Origin: an uncultured Chromatiaceae bacterium
GTDB taxonomy: Bacteria; Pseudomonadota; Gammaproteobacteria; Enterobacterales; Alteromonadaceae
Assembly: GCA_946481195.1 (NCBI GenBank)
Contig: CAMLNG010000202.1
Location: 1 to 6,918 of the forward strand
Direction of reading: 5' to 3'
DNA length: 6,918 nt
Part shown: piece after piece, positions 4,959 to 6,918 of the stretch
How the letters are laid out: every line of letters begins with the position of its first letter
Numbering within the stretch: position 1 is the first letter of the stretch
Translations under genes and position numbers: made by a program
Notes under the pieces: model-generated
Database searches by the model: none
What the model was told of the DNA's origin: nothing
Seen by the model: only the letters and a program-made list of their open reading frames with translations

Positions 4959-6918
4959 TGCCTTTGATGAATCCGGACGCTACAGGGCAGCGTTATCAAC
5001 TGTTCAGCGCCATCGCCATGCCGCAGGCCGCCGCGTTTTTGTGGAACCCAACCATGATGATCCAGCTGAACTGCCGCGGTTATGCCACAGCCCAGTTTAT
5101 GCAGCCGGAACCGGCCAAATATGCCCATGCGCCGAATCTGGAAGCCAAAACTTTTATGCAGCCGGAGCAGCCGTATTACGCCCATCATCCGGGCCGTTTT
5201 GTTTATGTCAAAGACCAGGACAGCGGCGAGCTGTGGTCGGTACCTTATGAACCGGTGCGCCGTCAGCCGGCAAAATTCGTGTTTTCCGCCGGCAGTGCCG
5301 ACATCTGCTGGCAGCTGGAACTGAGCGCGGACCTGCGGCTGGAGTGGCGGTTGGCTCTGGCACCGGATGCGCCGCTGGAACTTTGGCAGCTGCGGGTGCG
5401 AAACTTAGGCACTGCCACGCGCCGGCTTAGCCTGTACCCGTATTTTCCGGTTGGCTATATGTCCTGGATGAATCAGGGTGGCCGTTATGAAGCCGATTTA
5501 CAGGCGGTGGTCTGTAGCAGCGTGACGCCGTACCAGAAATATCCGGATTATTTCAAACAAAAAGACTTTAAAGATCAGACCTTTTTACTGGCAGAGCGCG
5601 CGCCGCTGGCGTGGGAAGCCAACCAGCAGCAGTTTGAAGGTGAAGGCGGTCTGGCTGCGCCGGCTGGTGTCAGCGCCGGGCGGCTGGCAAACGGCAATGC
5701 TGATTATGAAACGCCGGCTTGTGCAGTGCAGTACGATGTCGCGCTCGCTGCCGGCGCCAATGAACACTTCCGTTTTGTGTTTGGGCCGGCCAAAGATCTG
5801 GCTGAAATCGCCGCAATTCGCCAGCGGTTTTTTGGCGCGTCTGAGACCGATGGTTTTGCTGCGGCTATTGCGCAAAGTCAGGCGCACATGGACGCTATCA
5901 CACCGGCCATTCAGATCCGTACACCAGATGTGGGCCTGGATAATTTTGTTAATCAGTGGCTGCCGCGCCAGGTGTATTACCATGGCGAAGTGAACCGGCT
6001 CACTACAGATCCGCAGACGCGCAACTACCTGCAGGACAATATGGGCATGGCCTATCTGGCACCTCACACCGCGCGGCAGGCGCTGCTGACGGCGCTGTCG
6101 CAGCAGCATCAGAGTGGCGAAATGCCGGACGGCATTTTGCTGCATCCGGATGCACAGCTGAAATATATCAACCAGGTGCCGCATACCGACCAATGCGTCT
6201 GGTTACCGTTGTTTTTGCGCGCTTATCTTGATGAAACCAACGACTGGTCGGTGCTGGACGAGCAAGTTGGCTATAAAGAAACGGCTGCCGGCACAACCAC
6301 AGTACGCGAACATCTGCACCGCGCTATGCATTGGCTCTGGCAGAAAAAAGATGAGCGCTGTTTGAGTTACATTGAGCAGGGCGACTGGTGCGACCCGATG
6401 AATATGGTTGGCTACAAAGGCCGTGGTGTGTCGGGCTGGCTCAGTCTGGCGGCGGCATATGCGCTGAATACCTGGGCTGAACTCATTGAAACTCAAGGCG
6501 AAACGGCTCTGGCGGACGATTACCGCGCAAAAGCAGCCGCCTTTAATCAGGCCGTGAATCAACATTTGTGGGATGGTCAGTGGTATGGCCGTGGTATCAC
6601 TGACGACAACGTGGTATTTGGCATCAGCAAAGACCCCGAAGGGAGGATTTACCTCAATCCACAAAGCTGGGCGTTGTTAAGCGGCGCGGCGAGCCCGGCG
6701 CAGCAACAAGCGTTATTGCAGGCGGTGGATGCACAGCTGCAAACCCCGTATGGCGTGCAAATGCTGGCACCGGCTTATACCGCGATGCGCGACGATGTTG
6801 GCCGGGTCACGCAAAAATTCCCGGGCTCCGCTGAAAATGGTTCTGTGTATAACCATGCCGCGGCTTTTTATCTGTATGCCTTGTACCAGATTGGCGATGC
6901 AGAGCGCGCTTTCTCCGT
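4958..6918 (+). CDS. GH94 phosphorylase, probable cellobionic acid phosphorylase (3' end cut by window)
   Basis: The frame stays open for 653 codons to the window edge with no stop; family members are near 800 residues, so perhaps 130-150 residues are missing. The predicted reaction is cellobionate + phosphate to alpha-glucose 1-phosphate + gluconate (EC 2.4.1.321) in the cytoplasm; no signal peptide is seen. The N-terminal part (about 1-290) is the GH94 beta-sandwich-like domain. From about 320 the (alpha/alpha)6 barrel follows, with [11 protein letters not shown] (328-338), [14 protein letters not shown] (348-361) and [13 protein letters not shown] (408-420). [11 protein letters not shown] (475-485) contains the predicted general acid Asp479, the second Asp of DWx[19 protein letters not shown] (620-637) holds the conserved Glu626 and His633. 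From memory, Saccharophagus CBAP uses Asp472, Arg609 and Lys613; with a constant offset of 7 these fall on Asp479, Arg616 and Lys620 here. Cellobiose phosphorylase is the main alternative. Confidence 0.88.
   Translation, partial: MPLMNPDATGQRYQLFSAIAMPQAAAFLWNPTMMIQLNCRGYATAQFMQPEPAKYAHAPNLEAKTFMQPEQPYYAHHPGRFVYVKDQDSGELWSVPYEPVRRQPAKFVFSAGSADICWQLELSADLRLEWRLALAPDAPLELWQLRVRNLGTATRRLSLYPYFPVGYMSWMNQGGRYEADLQAVVCSSVTPYQKYPDYFKQKDFKDQTFLLAERAPLAWEANQQQFEGEGGLAAPAGVSAGRLANGNADYETPACAVQYDVALAAGANEHFRFVFGPAKDLAEIAAIRQRFFGASETDGFAAAIAQSQAHMDAITPAIQIRTPDVGLDNFVNQWLPRQVYYHGEVNRLTTDPQTRNYLQDNMGMAYLAPHTARQALLTALSQQHQSGEMPDGILLHPDAQLKYINQVPHTDQCVWLPLFLRAYLDETNDWSVLDEQVGYKETAAGTTTVREHLHRAMHWLWQKKDERCLSYIEQGDWCDPMNMVGYKGRGVSGWLSLAAAYALNTWAELIETQGETALADDYRAKAAAFNQAVNQHLWDGQWYGRGITDDNVVFGISKDPEGRIYLNPQSWALLSGAASPAQQQALLQAVDAQLQTPYGVQMLAPAYTAMRDDVGRVTQKFPGSAENGSVYNHAAAFYLYALYQIGDAERAFS

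Noticed and set aside
5585..6193. Minus-strand open frame of 202 codons within the GH94 gene
   Set aside because: It is antisense to a clear GH94 reading frame, rich in Arg and Cys, with no family features.
4958..6918. Assignment of the GH94 gene as plain cellobiose phosphorylase
   Set aside because: Not excluded, but the gluconokinase and GntR-like neighbours and the Arg616/Lys620 pair fit cellobionic acid phosphorylase better.

Overview
The window looks like a piece of a gammaproteobacterial chromosome, of moderate to slightly high GC judged by eye and densely coded. The proteins resemble those of saccharolytic, cellulose-using Gammaproteobacteria (Cellvibrionaceae, Xanthomonadaceae or Rheinheimera-like). 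That placement is an impression from protein style and gene content only. No RNA gene, insertion sequence or CRISPR array was seen.

Left part (1-2660): a 172-base leader carries a perfect 14-base palindrome and a weak sigma-70-like promoter in front of a LysE/RhtB-type exporter gene (173-763, +). It converges on an AraC-family regulator gene (760-1599, -), and their stop codons share the bases TTAA. Upstream of the AraC gene on the same strand, 35 bases away, lies a LacI-family regulator gene (1635-2660, -) that closely resembles the E. coli gluconate repressor GntR (a LacI-fold protein, not the GntR superfamily).

Right part (2661-6918): a 194-base divergent intergenic region separates the LacI-type regulator from a + strand operon of gluconokinase (2855-3487), a GPH-family sugar:cation symporter (3516-4958) and a GH94 phosphorylase (4958 to beyond the window end). 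Spacing is tight: 28 bases between the first two genes, and a 1-base stop/start overlap between the last two.

Reading of the operon: the GH94 protein has features of cellobionic acid phosphorylase (CBAP). The proposed route is import of cellobionate (4-O-beta-glucosyl-gluconate, a product of oxidative cellulose cleavage by LPMOs or cellobiose dehydrogenase) by the symporter. Phosphorolysis would then give glucose 1-phosphate and gluconate, and gluconokinase would convert gluconate to 6-phosphogluconate for the Entner-Doudoroff or pentose phosphate pathway. The GntR-like regulator would sense gluconate, cellobionate or a related acid.

The most interesting non-coding signal is a set of three related operator-like palindromes with a GCGC centre (core TGNTNGCGCTRACA). 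One lies in the divergent promoter region, one early in the lacI-type gene and one at the 3' end of gluconokinase just before the transporter. This suggests a lac-operon-like arrangement of main and auxiliary operators.
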